In this document: positions 39,501 to 46,250 of the stretch, one piece after another
Layout: the number at the start of each line of letters is the position of its first letter
How positions within the stretch are numbered: the first letter of the stretch is position 1
Origin: Amoebophrya sp. A120
Lineage: Eukaryota; Sar; Dinophyceae; Syndiniales; Amoebophryaceae
Assembly (NCBI GenBank): GCA_905178155.1
Contig: CAJINV010000002.1
Coordinates: 146,354-210,353, forward strand
Length of the DNA: 64,000 nucleotides
Direction: 5' to 3'
Notes under the pieces: generated by a model
Database searches by the model: none
Told to the model about the DNA's origin: nothing
The model's input: only the letters and a program-made list of their open reading frames with translations
Made by a program: the position numbers and the translations under genes

Positions 39501-42500
39501 TCATGGCCTAGGGGCCAGCTGTAAGCGCTTCCCGGACACCGTGCGGGCAAGGGGCGAAATCCCTAGGCCAGCGCGGGGACTCGGTCCCCGCGCCATGGCC
39601 TAGGGGCCAGCTGTAAGCGCTTCCTGGACACCGTGCGGCCAAGGGGCGAAAGCCCTAGGCCAGCGCGGGGACTCGGTCCCCGCGTCATGGCCTAGAGGCC
39701 AGCTGCAAGCGTCAAGGGGCGAAAGCCCTAGTAGGCCAGCGCGGGCATTCGGTCCCCGCGTCATGGCCGAGGGGCCAGCTGTGGGCGTTCCCCGGACACC
39801 GTGCGGCCAAGGGGCGAAAACCCTAAGCCCGCGCGGGGACTTGGCCCCCGCGTCATGGCCTAGGGGCCAGCTGTAAGCGCTCCCCGGACATCGTGCGGCC
39901 AAGGGGCGAAAGCCCTAGGCCAGCGCGGGGACTCGGTCCCCGCGTCATGGCCTAGGGGCCAGCTGTGAGCGCTCCCCGGACACCGTGCGGCCAAGGGGCG
40001 AAAACCCTAGGCCACCGAGCGCGGGGACTCGGTCCCCGCGTCATGGCCTAGGGGCCAGCCGTGAGCGCTTCCCGGGGACCACGCCGCGCGGCCAAGGAGG
40101 GGGCAAAGAAAGGCCCCAGGCCAGTGTGGGGACTCTGTCGCCGCGCCATGACCTAGGGGCCGGCTGCAGACCCGGCGCCAGTTTGTTCTTTTCTTTTCAT
40201 CTTTGCGCGCGGCAGGCTAATGAATCTATTGCGCGCAGGCAAGGGAGCCGCGTCCGCAGGCCCGTCGCGGGTCATTGAATGCAAGGCGCACCGAGATAGC
40301 TAGCTGCGAGCGACCTGCCTGCCCAGTGCCACCGCGCGCGCAGACAAATGCCGGAAGGTCGCCGCACGGGGACTCTGTCCCCGTGCTCGGGCCTTGTTTG
40401 TAATGCAATTTTATACTAGTACGATGCTTTTGCATTGCGTAGATACCCGAGGAGGTGATGGATAAGGGATTTGGACAGCCGGTTTTCCGTTTATGAAAGC
40501 CTCAGAATGGAAATCCTCAAAGTGGAAATAATTTGTGATGCATGAAATGCAAGGCAAAAAAGACTATATTGCAGAGGACACAATGGAGGCCGACTATTGT
40601 CCTGCTAGGGGTGAAGCATTGGGCTACTGATTAGCACGACAGAACGGCACCCCTTTGCCTAACTAGCATGACAGACACGTTTTGAGTGCCCGGGAAATTT
40701 GTCATGCGCCGACTACAAATGGCGCTTCAACTGGAGTCGTTTTTCTGCATTACAAATTATTTCCACTTTGAGGATTTCCAACCTGAGGCTTTCATACCGT
40801 TACGTACAGTTTTTTCAGCACGTGAAAATAGGACCAGGAAAGTTTGGGGGATGTTGGACATGACCACAGTTCTTCGTCGCCAAGACGATCTTCTTCTACT
40901 TCGTGAACTCCAACTCCTCTTCGCCCCACTTGATTTTTCTTCCCTGCTCTCTTCTGCAGCGCCTTTGTCATCCCGGCCCAGGATAAAGGCGTCTTTTTCT
41001 CATACTCCAATCCGAACGGCGGCTTTGGCTGCTGGGAGTCGAGCAAAATACACTCTTCCAGGGTCGCGGTTTCGTCTTTCTGGGTTTCGCCCACTACTCC
41101 TGTAGCGTCGGCATCTTGATCTTCGCCACCACCACCAGCCGAAAAATTCATGTAGTTCGCATGCGCGTCGCTCCATTTCTGCCACTGCTCCGTGAACTGT
41201 TTGTGTTGCTGCTCAAAATTGAATTTGTTGAAATTGTCGTTGTCTTGCTCAGGACCATAACACGTCGAATCTTCGTACTGTTGCTTCAAGAGCCTCAGTA
41301 TCCTGTGCAAATAAAGTATCGCACTCGTATTGCGATCATGCATTACAAATCTTTTTCTTGAGGAAAATCCGCATTACAGATTTCATTTGTCATGCTGAGA
41401 AAATTTGTAATGCATTTATGCGAGTACGATGCTTTTGCACTGCATAAGGAGCTCGTGTTGGATCAACTCCCTCGTTTCACTCGGAACCTGTTGGAAGCAA
41501 TCCGTCAGCGATTCGGGCTTGAACGTCAATGTACTGCCAAAAGTACCTATGCATTACAAATATGTCTGGGTCTGGAAACTTGTAATGCTAAAGCTTGGAT
41601 AAGACTGACGCTCCCTCTCAAGTGCAGCCAAGCATGACAAGTATACTTGACGCCGTCTGATGCGTAGCACGCATGACAAACTGCGTTTTTGTAGGACGAA
41701 AAAGTAGCGCCTTTCTTGCTAGCTGTGCAATACAGATTTTTCAGGAATGCAAGACATGCAACACAAGTTCGACTTTTCCAGACCCAGACATTTTTGCAAT
41801 GCATACTACCTCCACCTCTACGAAGCCGCTGTCGTTCGTCGCCAGATGAGCAGGCCTGCTCTGAAAGCCCGTCGCTTGCGGAAGGCGTATCTTTGGGCGT
41901 GCTCCTGCTCGCATTATCCGTCGACGTCCCTCCAGACTCACTCCAATCGTCTGTGTGGTGGTCACAGTTTGGGTTATTGTAATTACGCATTTCCATTTTG
42001 TTGGCGTGCTGCATGCAAGATGATGGTGCGCATAGAACATTTACATAGTTAGACATACCTAAGATTCGGTCTCATACACAAATTATACACACAACTCCCC
42101 GCAACACATAATTTGAAACTAAACCACACGAGGTACGACCACCAAACTAAAAATGTCTGTGTGCTCGTGCTGCTCGAGCGCGACTTCATCACGAATCACA
42201 ATAATGCCAAAAAACCACGTACAAAAGCCCTTTGTAATTACCATCCTCCTCATCTTCCTTGAGTCCCACTTTGTCAAAAATCTTTTTCAAGTCGTGCCCG
42301 TGGTCGATGGGTAGCCTGGTTCTCCCGCTGTCCAAATCGACGAGGGTTTTGCGCTGTTTAGATCGACGTGGCCCACTGGCAGTTGCTTTATCACGTCGCC
42401 GAGGTCCTTTAAGGGAGGTAGAATCACCTGTACTACCACTGTGTGGTCTTCTATGGCTCTGCGCAGGAACGTTATTTTTACACCGCCCTTGCTGGTGCTG

Positions 42501-43064
42501 GTGCGACCCCCGCACAGCTTCTCCGTCTTCTTTTTCCTCGTTGTCCCTTGCTGTTCTTCCGGTGTCAGCACCATCTTCCTCCGACGTGGAGGTTGTGTCC
42601 GTGTCGTCCGAAAGGCTCTTTTCCTCCTCGCTTGAAGATGTCGACTTATCGCTGGGCAGGGACGAGCAGGAGCTTGTTTCCCCGTCCTCCGACTTGATGT
42701 TGTTCCGGGCGGGCTGCTGCTGCTGCTCCTCCTGCGCGTCCTCGTGGTTGCAGCTCGTATCAGGATCAGTCACGCCGTGATGGCGTTCCGAATTATCCGG
42801 AACAAGAATCGAAACCTCGTTTTCATCGCTCTCAGCGTCCGGTGCTCTCCTTTCCTGCGGTGGAAGCAGTCGCTCGACGTCCGTTCTGGTGCTCTGCGCT
42901 TGTAGTTCTACGTGGTCCGCAACTCGACTAATCCCTGCAGCGGATGCTGGTGAAACTACAAGTGGCGGCGAATTTTTGCAAGAGCCCGGGGATCGAGATC
43001 CGCCGTCGGTAGAACGCTTTTTTTCTTCCTCTCGCTCTTCATCTAATTCCCCCGATGACGGCAT
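9587..43064 (-). CDS. Giant introner-split gene, unknown function (~6,900 aa)
   Basis: One continuous reading frame runs from an ATG at 43064 (context CACCATGCC) to a TAG at about 9587. It is interrupted by one GT-AG intron and 48 introners listed separately. Exons are the stretches between those introns, less one copy of each 5-bp flanking repeat. I joined all of them by hand and every join kept the frame open. Estimated coding length is 20.6 kb. The order is an acidic Ser/Glu-rich N-terminus, a partly globular part (about residues 350-2200) rich in Trp and aromatic residues, a long coiled coil (about 2280-2650), then mostly acidic low-complexity sequence with further coiled coil and a Lys/Arg-rich block near residue 5,500. 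No domain is recognised. A cytoskeletal or axonemal scaffold is possible but only a guess. The alternative is several adjacent genes, but no stop codon or new start context marks a boundary. Confidence 0.72.
9673..9936. mobile_element. Introner, family A
   Basis: Flanks ACAAG/ACAAG in gene sense. Removal joins RDK to PAQAF. Confidence 0.85.
9971..10208. mobile_element. Introner, family D
   Basis: Terminal GTTCTCAACTGTTACATT. Flanks AAAAC/AAAAC. Joins RRQK to PAPS. Confidence 0.85.
10254..10458. mobile_element. Introner, family H
   Basis: Terminal AAAGAAAAAAAGTTCGTCAC. Flanks AAAAT/AAAAT. Joins DAEN to EIPS. Confidence 0.8.
10459..11710 (-). CDS. Giant gene, exons 45-47 (acidic C-terminal region)
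   Basis: Three exons (11314-11710, 10988-11077, 10459-10837) separated by family D and B elements read EHENQNPNLHSSSTS, then LHPSTTAEAPAAGKS, then PDHSHNSSAGAGN. The sequence is Ser/Glu-rich low complexity with short basic patches. The gene ends two small exons later with AFLDLLANRKRKKIEE and TAG. Confidence 0.65.
10838..10987. mobile_element. Introner, family B
   Basis: Flanks TGGTC/TGCTC. Joins SSS to APDHS. Confidence 0.85.
11078..11313. mobile_element. Introner, family D
   Basis: Flanks AAGAG/AAGAG. Joins VENKE to LHPS. Confidence 0.85.
11711..11972. mobile_element. Introner, family A
   Basis: Flanks AATGG/AACGG. Joins ASRM to AVEH. Confidence 0.85.
12014..12172. mobile_element. Introner, family B
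   Basis: Flanks CCGCC/CCGCC. Joins EGRR to HDLH. The paralogous exon at 119-439 has a family E element within three bases of the same site. Confidence 0.85.
12173..13254 (-). CDS. Giant gene, exon 43 (paralogous copy at 119-439)
   Basis: About 360 residues: a Lys/Glu helix (KLKGDKAAEEKLLKTELLQ), a Ser/Asp linker, then RILQELAIEEVQYRKKKAV and an acidic tail ending DFEDDEGRR. The last 105 codons have a clear relative at 119-439. A family A element precedes this exon and a family B element follows it. Confidence 0.7.
13255..13499. mobile_element. Introner, family A
   Basis: Flanks TTTCT/CTTCT. Joins DEGFL to VDQH. Confidence 0.85.
13544..13810. mobile_element. Introner, family D (variant)
   Basis: Ends are a variant of D (CTCAAACGTTACAATCTC). 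Flanks CTCAC/CTCAC. Joins KKMLT to WMNSS. Confidence 0.8.
14063..14325. mobile_element. Introner, family A
   Basis: Flanks CAGCA/CAGCA. Joins FKPLS to KSLYQ. Confidence 0.85.
14326..15121 (-). CDS. Giant gene, exon 40
   Basis: About 265 residues from QQRGPPREDDPPSRP to FKPLS. It contains LPHPDLASPEQVLQQLIL and a helical, Arg/Trp-rich end (RRWQHWREKWSRYKA). Both joins keep the frame. No domain recognised. Confidence 0.65.
15122..15383. mobile_element. Introner, family A
   Basis: Flanks TTGCA/TTGCA. Joins DQEFL to QQRG. Confidence 0.85.
15651..15801. mobile_element. Introner, family B
   Basis: Flanks GGATT/GGATT. Joins EDAD to LVEK. Confidence 0.85.
16090..16291. mobile_element. Introner, family H
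   Basis: Terminal AAAAAAACTGTGTTAGTGT. Flanks TGAAG/TGAAG. Joins KAVK to LYIS. Confidence 0.82.
16337..16486. mobile_element. Introner, family B
   Basis: Flanks ATCAA/ATCAA. Joins LDQI to NCKHL. Confidence 0.85.
16487..17212 (-). CDS. Giant gene, exon 36 (basic block)
   Basis: Open across 726 nt in the frame set by its neighbours. It holds a hydrophobic/Cys segment (LISCIAPPGSKYATRLAK) and then a very basic tail with Lys/Arg clusters (KEKKKANKKANRMSK, LSRKRRKRKPKP). The tail could serve as a nuclear-localisation or nucleic-acid-binding region (inference). Confidence 0.6.
17213..17482. mobile_element. Introner, family A
   Basis: Flanks AGATT/AGAAG. Joins EHMLD to YDSRA. One end carries a short extra AATGTA. 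Confidence 0.8.
17571..17782. mobile_element. Introner, family H
   Basis: Terminal CGAAAAAACTGTTTCACTGT. Flanks AAGCT/AAACT. Joins LKEKL to LPDD. Confidence 0.8.
18031..18298. mobile_element. Introner, family A
   Basis: Flanks CTTTC/CTCTC. Joins GLPL to SLRRQ. Confidence 0.85.
18299..19376 (-). CDS. Giant gene, exon 33
   Basis: About 360 residues from KRLVLTAVAPQLRG to GLPL. The C-terminal third is strongly helical (IRQEVQAIQAALDKVTEKW). After the next element it continues into a coiled coil, SLRRQIKQCQDLCEKQLQ, in the small exon at 17783-18030. Confidence 0.65.
19377..19685. mobile_element. Introner, family E
   Basis: Terminal AAATCCCCCCTCCCCATATC. Flanks TGGAA/TGGAA. Joins LIANLE to KRLVL. 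Confidence 0.85.
19757..20035. mobile_element. Introner, family C
   Basis: Terminal TGAGTAAAAACGTACCCAC. Flanks TGGAT/TGGAT. Joins SRLD to YSNVY. Confidence 0.85.
20036..20883 (-). CDS. Giant gene, exon 31
   Basis: About 280 residues, helical and charged (RLNREERKIRQNLSED, FFRAVLRKQKELYCRQE), with an acidic Asp/Ser stretch (DDSDSDVEFYEEEQE) in the middle. It begins PKAFFGGVKNKK after a family B element and ends SRLD before a family C element. Confidence 0.65.
20884..21045. mobile_element. Introner, family B
   Basis: Flanks AGATT/AGATT. Joins MWDEI to PKAFF. Confidence 0.85.
21085..21351. mobile_element. Introner, family A
   Basis: Flanks GGTGC/GGCGC. Joins KAKLG to AYFRR. The exon between this element and the next is only about 40 nt. 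Confidence 0.85.
21352..22780 (-). CDS. Giant gene, exon 29
   Basis: About 475 residues from KKANTMEERDKSVM to KAKLG. The N-terminal half is acidic low complexity. The last 150 residues (DDWEKFENEYVQFALDYDEF and following) are more ordered and end in a Lys/Glu-rich helix. Joins on both sides keep the frame. Confidence 0.65.
22781..22999. mobile_element. Introner, family F
   Basis: Terminal GTGCACAACTTCCCCGCCC. Flanks ACTTG/ACTTG. Joins YVPDL to KKANT. Confidence 0.83.
23000..25890 (-). CDS. Giant gene, exon 28 (largest exon)
   Basis: About 960 residues. The N-terminal part (SSFPKTPESEQKPEF, then FGYKTMDNMSELDKEKK) looks folded and includes helices near KKQYHFILMMYICVR. The rest is acidic Ser/Glu-rich filler. 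A perfect in-frame 45-bp tandem duplication at 24578-24667 repeats AAVKSEQKEPASGL. The exon ends at YVPDL before a family F element. Confidence 0.7.
24578..24667. repeat. 45-bp in-frame tandem duplication in the giant gene
   Basis: Two identical 45-bp units (24578-24622 and 24623-24667) encode a doubled 15-residue segment, KSEQKEPASGLLAAV. Perfect identity suggests a recent event or gene conversion. Confidence 0.85.
25891..26036. mobile_element. Introner, family B
   Basis: Flanks TCGAA/TCGAA. Joins NPRLE to SSFPK. Confidence 0.85.
26086..26341. mobile_element. Introner, family A
   Basis: One end is diverged (ATAACTGGGTCTGGAA). Flanks AATCA/AATCA. Joins FSNLEI to KTRTG. Confidence 0.85.
26342..27484 (-). 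CDS. Giant gene, exon 26
   Basis: About 380 residues from DYRINRHEGKTMPDLPL to FSNLEI. Amphipathic helices (FAKLLKDLRAAFGHLTLRK) are followed by acidic, Asp/Thr/Ser-rich low-complexity sequence. The exon is open throughout and both flanks join in phase across family C and A elements. Confidence 0.65.
27485..27778. mobile_element. Introner, family C
   Basis: Flanks CCATC/CCATC. Joins NLLSI to DYRIN. Confidence 0.83.
27985..28143. mobile_element. Introner, family B
   Basis: Flanks AGAAA/AGAAA. Joins AVMQK to HSETK. Confidence 0.85.
28144..29251 (-). CDS. Giant gene, exon 24 (long coiled coil)
   Basis: About 370 residues dominated by Lys/Glu/Leu heptads, for example LEKEKLLAEIEKLEEKVKK and KEIEKREKKIHEVELELQ. 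This is a strong parallel coiled-coil prediction by eye, broken by an acidic DENTNALSDDSD linker. It suggests a structural or scaffold role. The exon lies between two family B elements. Confidence 0.75.
29252..29413. mobile_element. Introner, family B
   Basis: Flanks ACAAC/ACGAC. Joins ELQA to RRAAA. Confidence 0.83.
29414..29898 (-). CDS. Giant gene, exon 23
   Basis: Opens with PHNLWPVGRDWLFYKERF and VGQ/VFVENYKDK-like segments, then a Glu-rich helical tail. It joins the preceding small exons (SQWIASSRSLTVQMWLHIS and VPTYDEMVDLVSVQT) in frame. Together these small exons from 29.4 to 34.3 kb form the most protein-like, Trp/aromatic-rich part of the gene. Family unknown. Confidence 0.65.
29899..30171. 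mobile_element. Introner, family A
   Basis: Ends are diverged from the family norm (TGGAGTCATCTGGGTCCACT). Flanks AACAC/AACAC. Joins SVQT to PHNLW. Confidence 0.82.
30231..30375. mobile_element. Introner, family B
   Basis: Flanks TCCAC/TCCAC. Joins ECVP to PAPVP. About 145 bp, the shortest complete element. Confidence 0.85.
30495..30768. mobile_element. Introner, family A
   Basis: Flanks GATCC/GATCC. Joins NKMRI to PVCTD. Confidence 0.83.
30974..31237. mobile_element. Introner, family A
   Basis: Flanks GATGC/CACGC. Joins DQIFDA to SVVQE. Confidence 0.82.
31280..31429. mobile_element. Introner, family B
   Basis: Flanks GCAGG/GCAGG. Joins MIYLQ to AHPTN. Closest relative of the swollen element at 38405-40441. 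Confidence 0.85.
31456..31676. mobile_element. Introner, family F
   Basis: Flanks CGTGC/CCTGC. Joins AWDVL to QMIYL. The exon between it and the next element is about 26 nt. Confidence 0.82.
31829..32090. mobile_element. Introner, family A
   Basis: Flanks GCTGC/GCTGC. Joins GKAML to RSSYH. Confidence 0.85.
32167..32425. mobile_element. Introner, family A
   Basis: Flanks CAGTT/CAGTT. Joins AIHMQF to PHLQE. Confidence 0.85.
32661..32903. mobile_element. Introner, family D
   Basis: The 5-bp flanks do not match (CATTA/CGGTG), yet removal by the usual rule joins TQHTL to QRCLS in frame. Confidence 0.75.
32944..33203. mobile_element. Introner, family A
   Basis: Flanks GTGGG/GTGGG. Joins TGKWG to FPDD. 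Confidence 0.85.
33416..33676. mobile_element. Introner, family A
   Basis: Flanks GTGGC/ATGGC. Joins VESEW to QGPRN. Confidence 0.83.
33816..33976. mobile_element. Introner, family B
   Basis: Flanks AAAAC/AAAAC. Joins KEKKT to EIQQR. Confidence 0.85.
34337..34491. mobile_element. Introner, family B
   Basis: Flanks GGGAC/GGGGC. Joins VMLQG to RLFVK. Confidence 0.85.
34634..34875. mobile_element. Introner, family D
   Basis: Flanks GAACA/GAACA. Joins DDLKE to QIQWL. Confidence 0.85.
34876..37350 (-). CDS. Giant gene, exon 9 (largest globular-looking exon)
   Basis: About 825 residues begin at LTDTQELRPGSHGY. They include a VVRWQKATGDLHLLL segment, a Ser/Asp-rich linker, then WPYEGVRVGKIADPLDF with the hydrophobic stretch VGNVILDGLKWF. 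A Trp-rich segment (DWDWYSAAGEWV) and a C-terminal helix rich in Arg/Lys/Glu follow. The exon ends at DDLKE, continued as QIQWL after a family D element. Codon use and conserved-looking hydrophobic spacing argue for real coding sequence. No named domain is claimed. Confidence 0.7.
37351..37630. mobile_element. Introner, family C
   Basis: Flanks CGGGT/CGGGT. Joins NSGSYG to LTDTQ. Nearly identical to the element at 62480-62758. Confidence 0.87.
37687..37951. mobile_element. Introner, family A
   Basis: Flanks CGGGA/CGGGA. Joins VFCPG to NGGDR. Confidence 0.87.
38138..38286. mobile_element. Introner, family B
   Basis: Flanks GAAGG/CAAGG. Joins TCQRR to HWDFG. Confidence 0.85.
38543..38836. repeat. 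Short-unit minisatellite with an inverted arm
   Basis: Right part (38643-38836): degenerate 10- to 21-bp units such as ACACCCCGGGCAGACTTTCGG, the last three nearly identical. Left part (38543-38580) is the complement of the same unit type, so the block can fold back on itself around a 60-bp centre. Confidence 0.75.
38885..40165. repeat. 92-bp GC-rich tandem array, ~14 copies
   Basis: Units begin at about 38981, 39073, 39165, 39257, 39349, 39441, 39533, 39625, 39793, 39885 and 39977, with one truncated copy near 39715. Each unit carries a nested hairpin: CCCTAGGCC...GGCCTAGGG around GCGGGGAC TCG GTCCCCGC. Copies differ by only a few bases. Confidence 0.88.
40492..40796. mobile_element. Introner, family G
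   Basis: Terminal GAAAGCCTCAGAATGGAAA, the only copy of this family in the window. Flanks AACGG/AACGG. Joins KLYVT to ENRLS. Confidence 0.82.
40797..41298 (-). CDS. Giant gene, exon 4
   Basis: Reads LLKQQYEDSTCYGPEQ through a Gln/Trp-containing helical stretch, a Gly/Asp linker, and on to SWSYFHVLKKLYVT. The short exons that follow (at 40442-40491 and 38287-38404) continue as ENRLSKSLIHHLLG and YHIGDKVPHDLFQ. The joined sequence looks like a folded domain rather than filler, but I do not recognise the family. Confidence 0.65.
41299..41446. mobile_element. Introner, family B
   Basis: Flanks CTCCT/CTGAG match weakly. Joins QHELL to LLKQQ in frame. Confidence 0.8.
41548..41805. mobile_element. 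Introner, family A
   Basis: Flanks GGTAG/GGTAC. Joins RGGGS to FGSTL. Confidence 0.83.
42059..42241 (-). other. Ordinary GT-AG intron 1 of giant gene
   Basis: 183 nt, donor ATG|GTAATT, acceptor CTTAG|GTATG. It has no terminal inverted repeat and no flanking 5-bp repeat. It is the only canonical intron found in this gene. Confidence 0.75.
42242..43064 (-). CDS. Giant gene, exon 1 (acidic N-terminus)
   Basis: The first 274 codons start MPSSGELDEEREEEKK. They are Ser/Asp/Glu-rich with a basic Arg/Lys patch near residues 220-245, and look disordered. The exon ends in phase 1 at GATG|GTAATT, an ordinary GT donor. The next exon resumes with GGT ATG TCT (DEEDG|MSNYV). The ATG has a good context and no in-frame upstream extension was needed. 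Confidence 0.75.
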
Positions 43065-46000
43065 GGTGGGCAGATCTTCGATAGGAGCGGAGGTTCTTGC
43101 GCGTCGAAAAATGGGTACTCCACTCCTCCTCGCACAAGGGTGCTGGGCTGGTGCGGAAGCTACTTCTACTTACTAGCGCGCAGCATCTTTCGATTCAGAA
43201 GACAGCATCTTGCCGCCGTAGGCGATAGGGCGGTGGTGGGGTTAGATTTCAGCTGTAACAGTACCACGACTACTACCACCAACTGCGATGGAACAAGAGC
43301 TCATACAACCTCAAATTACAACACATTCATAAGCAGCTCCGTATCGAGAATTGCCATACCGATACCCCAGTACCATACGCGCAAGGAATCACGCACTTAC
43401 TCGTACTGAGCCGCACTTTACAGTTTTATACCAAATTTGATACTTTCACAGAAACGAAAGAAAGCCGAAAATGGTTTCTATACACTGAAGGAGCTGTACC
43501 TGTAGCTGTAGTACAATTCAACTTTTTGCTTTTGTTGAGGTAGAAGGCAGCTTGGGGCGCGCTATGCTGTATTAATTTGTCTGGACGACGTCGTAACACG
43601 ACGTAAAGAGGGCAGCATCAGAATCGTGAATGGGAACCACGGCTGGTGAGAGCCAAGGTAGGCAGAGGAAGTCAAGTCGACAAAACTACTGTATACAACT
43701 ACAACTGCAGATCCACATCTGCGCGATCAGACATTCAGCTCTTCCTTCTCTACTACAGCAGGAAGGTGACCACGACTATGTCCATCAGACCATCTATTCC
43801 GCGGAAGTCAAGAAATCAACATCTTCACCACGCTGCGGCTTCACAACTCTGAGAGATGCAACTACATTGGATCCTGTTCCTGTCTGTACTTACGACAACC
43901 ATTACGCGGTGTTGAAGACTCGCTTTCAACACATCTGAAACTGCATCAATTTGCCGCACGAAGGTGCGTACAATCGATGGAACAGAGTCTTCTCTCTCAG
44001 GCTGCTGCAGGATCATATGATCGTGATCACTTTCAGTAAATGTACCAGTTGTTGTCTAATGTTCTGTGACCCTCATGGAGAACAAGTAGAAGATCTCATA
44101 CTTTTTACAAGGACAACAGACTCAGCAGACAGTGCCAACGACCACATTCCTCGAGAAGGATGAAACTGACAAGCGCGAGCCCTGCAATCGCAGATCATTG
44201 TGGAAGCTGTGAGAAGTCACTTCTTCTACTGCTGCATGATCTTTTGTCCGGAACAGCTCCAGCGCTGCTTTCAGCACAAAGGCTTTCGTACCTACAACGC
44301 AGCAAGAAAAGATTTCTGAAAGCATCCAAGTCATGAAGCAACGCTGAGTCTAGGGGAGCTTGACTGCTCCCGCAGAGTTGCCAGCGTCCCGCTGGCAACT
44401 TTTCTCTGGGGTGTGAACATACAAGTATAGCCTGCTGGGCAATCAAAAATGGTCTGCAGGCTCCTCACGGTCAAACAACTCGCAGCTGCGGGCGGGCCAA
44501 TTCGTTCCCGCGCCCCGAAGCGAAGCGTGCGCAGAGACTGCACAGCCAAGGCGCGTCGCGGGCGGCGCCGCTACGAGGGGCTCGGGCGGATTCACACACC
44601 GGAGCCCCGCTGCCGGTCTGAAGCACGCTCGTACGCTGCTGACCCCGCCGACGAATGAATGGCGGCGGGCGGGGCTGCCTGGTGGCGCCCCAACGCGGGC
44701 TCGGGCCGCCTCGCGCACAAGAAACGGGCTGGCCATACGGGGAAATTGGGCGACGGGGCTGCTGCGCTCCTCCACCAGTTTGTCCTCGAGGCCCACGAGC
44801 GCCCACCCCTGCGCCAGGTCGTCGAAAGTGGGCCGCCCGCTTTGTGGCAGGTAGCGGCAGCTCTGCTGGAGGCCCCTGCCTGTCTGTGGGGCGCCCCCCC
44901 GGAAATTCCATCCACTCAAAAAAACAAACGGAAGAGGAGAGGGCGGCGCCGGCTGTCGCATGGTGTTGGGTTACACGCCGCTCCGATGCTCGCCCCTGCC
45001 CTGGCTGGCGTGCGCCCGGCTGATAGTCATCAACCCATTTGGTAGCAACTCGCGCACCCGCGCCGGGCCGTGCAATCGGTTAAGCAACCACCAACGGCGC
45101 CAACGCGCGGCGTGTCGATGGCGCTGCAGCCGTGCTCGCGTCGCGTCGCGACCCGTGCGAGACAATCCATGAGAAGTGCGGAGCCTGACACCCAGGCTCA
45201 GCAAAAGGCGGGAAGCGGCCAGACTCTCTCTACACCGCCCTCCCTCTTCGGCTGATGAGGAACATGCCGCAAACATACCACACGTCTTCACGTTGTTGAA
45301 GAAGTAATTTTCATGAGGCCGCTCTCAGCACGACGAGGATCCTGCTGCACTGAAACTCAAAATGACCTCTTCATCTGTCCAACAACTAACTCGACGCTAC
45401 GTCGCTCCTGTGAAGCAAAGCAATAATAAGGTAGTGTCTGTGGTCCCCTCTCGTATGAAGAAAAAACCTCCTCGTTCCTCATTTCTGACTCGCATACAAC
45501 CTGAAAGTTGCCTTCCTCTGATACAGAAGTGTAAACCCCGCCAGCTGAAAATAAATCAGCCACAACAATACGATGCCCGTGCCGGGATTTTTGTGGCGGA
45601 AAAATACTGCGCGGCAGCTCTGTCTATTCTTATTCAATGTTGACGGTCGATCTGGATCAACATTCGACTTTTTTTATCAAAAAAAAACCGTACACATGAT
45701 GTCCTCCTTGTCATACGCAGTTGTTGTTGATGATCTGTCTCTTTCAATAGCAAGCATCCGTCGAACCTGAAGTAAGTACTCGTCAAATACGACCTAGGTC
45801 TTGCAAATGCAATAGTTTTCAGTCTTGTTTCAATGTGCGATAATTCTAATCAGCCTTTGTTTATTTTTTCATAGAGCCACCTTCCTCGGCGTCGGCGACG
45901 TCAAGTAGACTTTATTTCCAAAATTATTCTCTTACAAGAAACAATGTCAATGACTCCAAGTCCAACTACATCACATCAAATTCAAGTCATAATCTATTTC

Positions 46001-46250
46001 ACCAAGCACCCCTACCGGTGACGGCTTTCAATAATCTCCCCCACTTCCTTGAGCAGCTCCTCGACATTAGCTGTGCATTCAAAAACTAGTATGCGAAGAT
46101 GGTGGTGCCACATAACAGTGCACGAAGCACATCTGTAGCACAACAAGATCGGGTTTTTATTCCTGTGCCCGGCATGCAGAAGACGTTGCCAACTGGGATT
46201 ATACGCGCATCACAAACTCCACAAATAAAGGTGATGTAGTACCAACAGCT
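43065..46250. other. Intergenic region upstream of the giant gene
   Basis: 43.1-44.4 kb and 45.3-46.2 kb are ordinary-composition sequence with short ORFs only. 44.46-45.25 kb is a GC-rich island with open frames on both strands that look composition-driven. A perfect hairpin AGTTGCCAGCG/CGCTGGCAACT sits at about 44379-44403, left of the island. No introner occurs here. Confidence 0.5.

Larger units (their letters stand above)
38405..40441. mobile_element. Introner, family B, swollen by a nested insertion
   Basis: Both family B ends are present (to about 38505 and from about 40397). About 1.89 kb of unrelated sequence lies between them. Flanks GTATC/CTACC. Removal of the whole 2.0 kb joins IHHLLGY to HIGDK in frame. 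Confidence 0.78.

Noticed and set aside
38885-40165. CRISPR-like regular repeats
   Set aside because: Units are contiguous with no variable spacers, and the setting is eukaryotic.
42189-42241. Giant-gene exon 1 ending at the downstream stop (YVVFWHYCDS)
   Set aside because: A GT donor and an in-phase AG acceptor at 42059 give a longer frame that continues cleanly into exon 2, so the stop lies in the intron.
45362-45770. Plus-strand ORFs MTSSSVQQL and MPVPGFLWR with a GTAAGT site
   Set aside because: No matching acceptor and continuing exon could be found, and composition resembles the intergenic surroundings.
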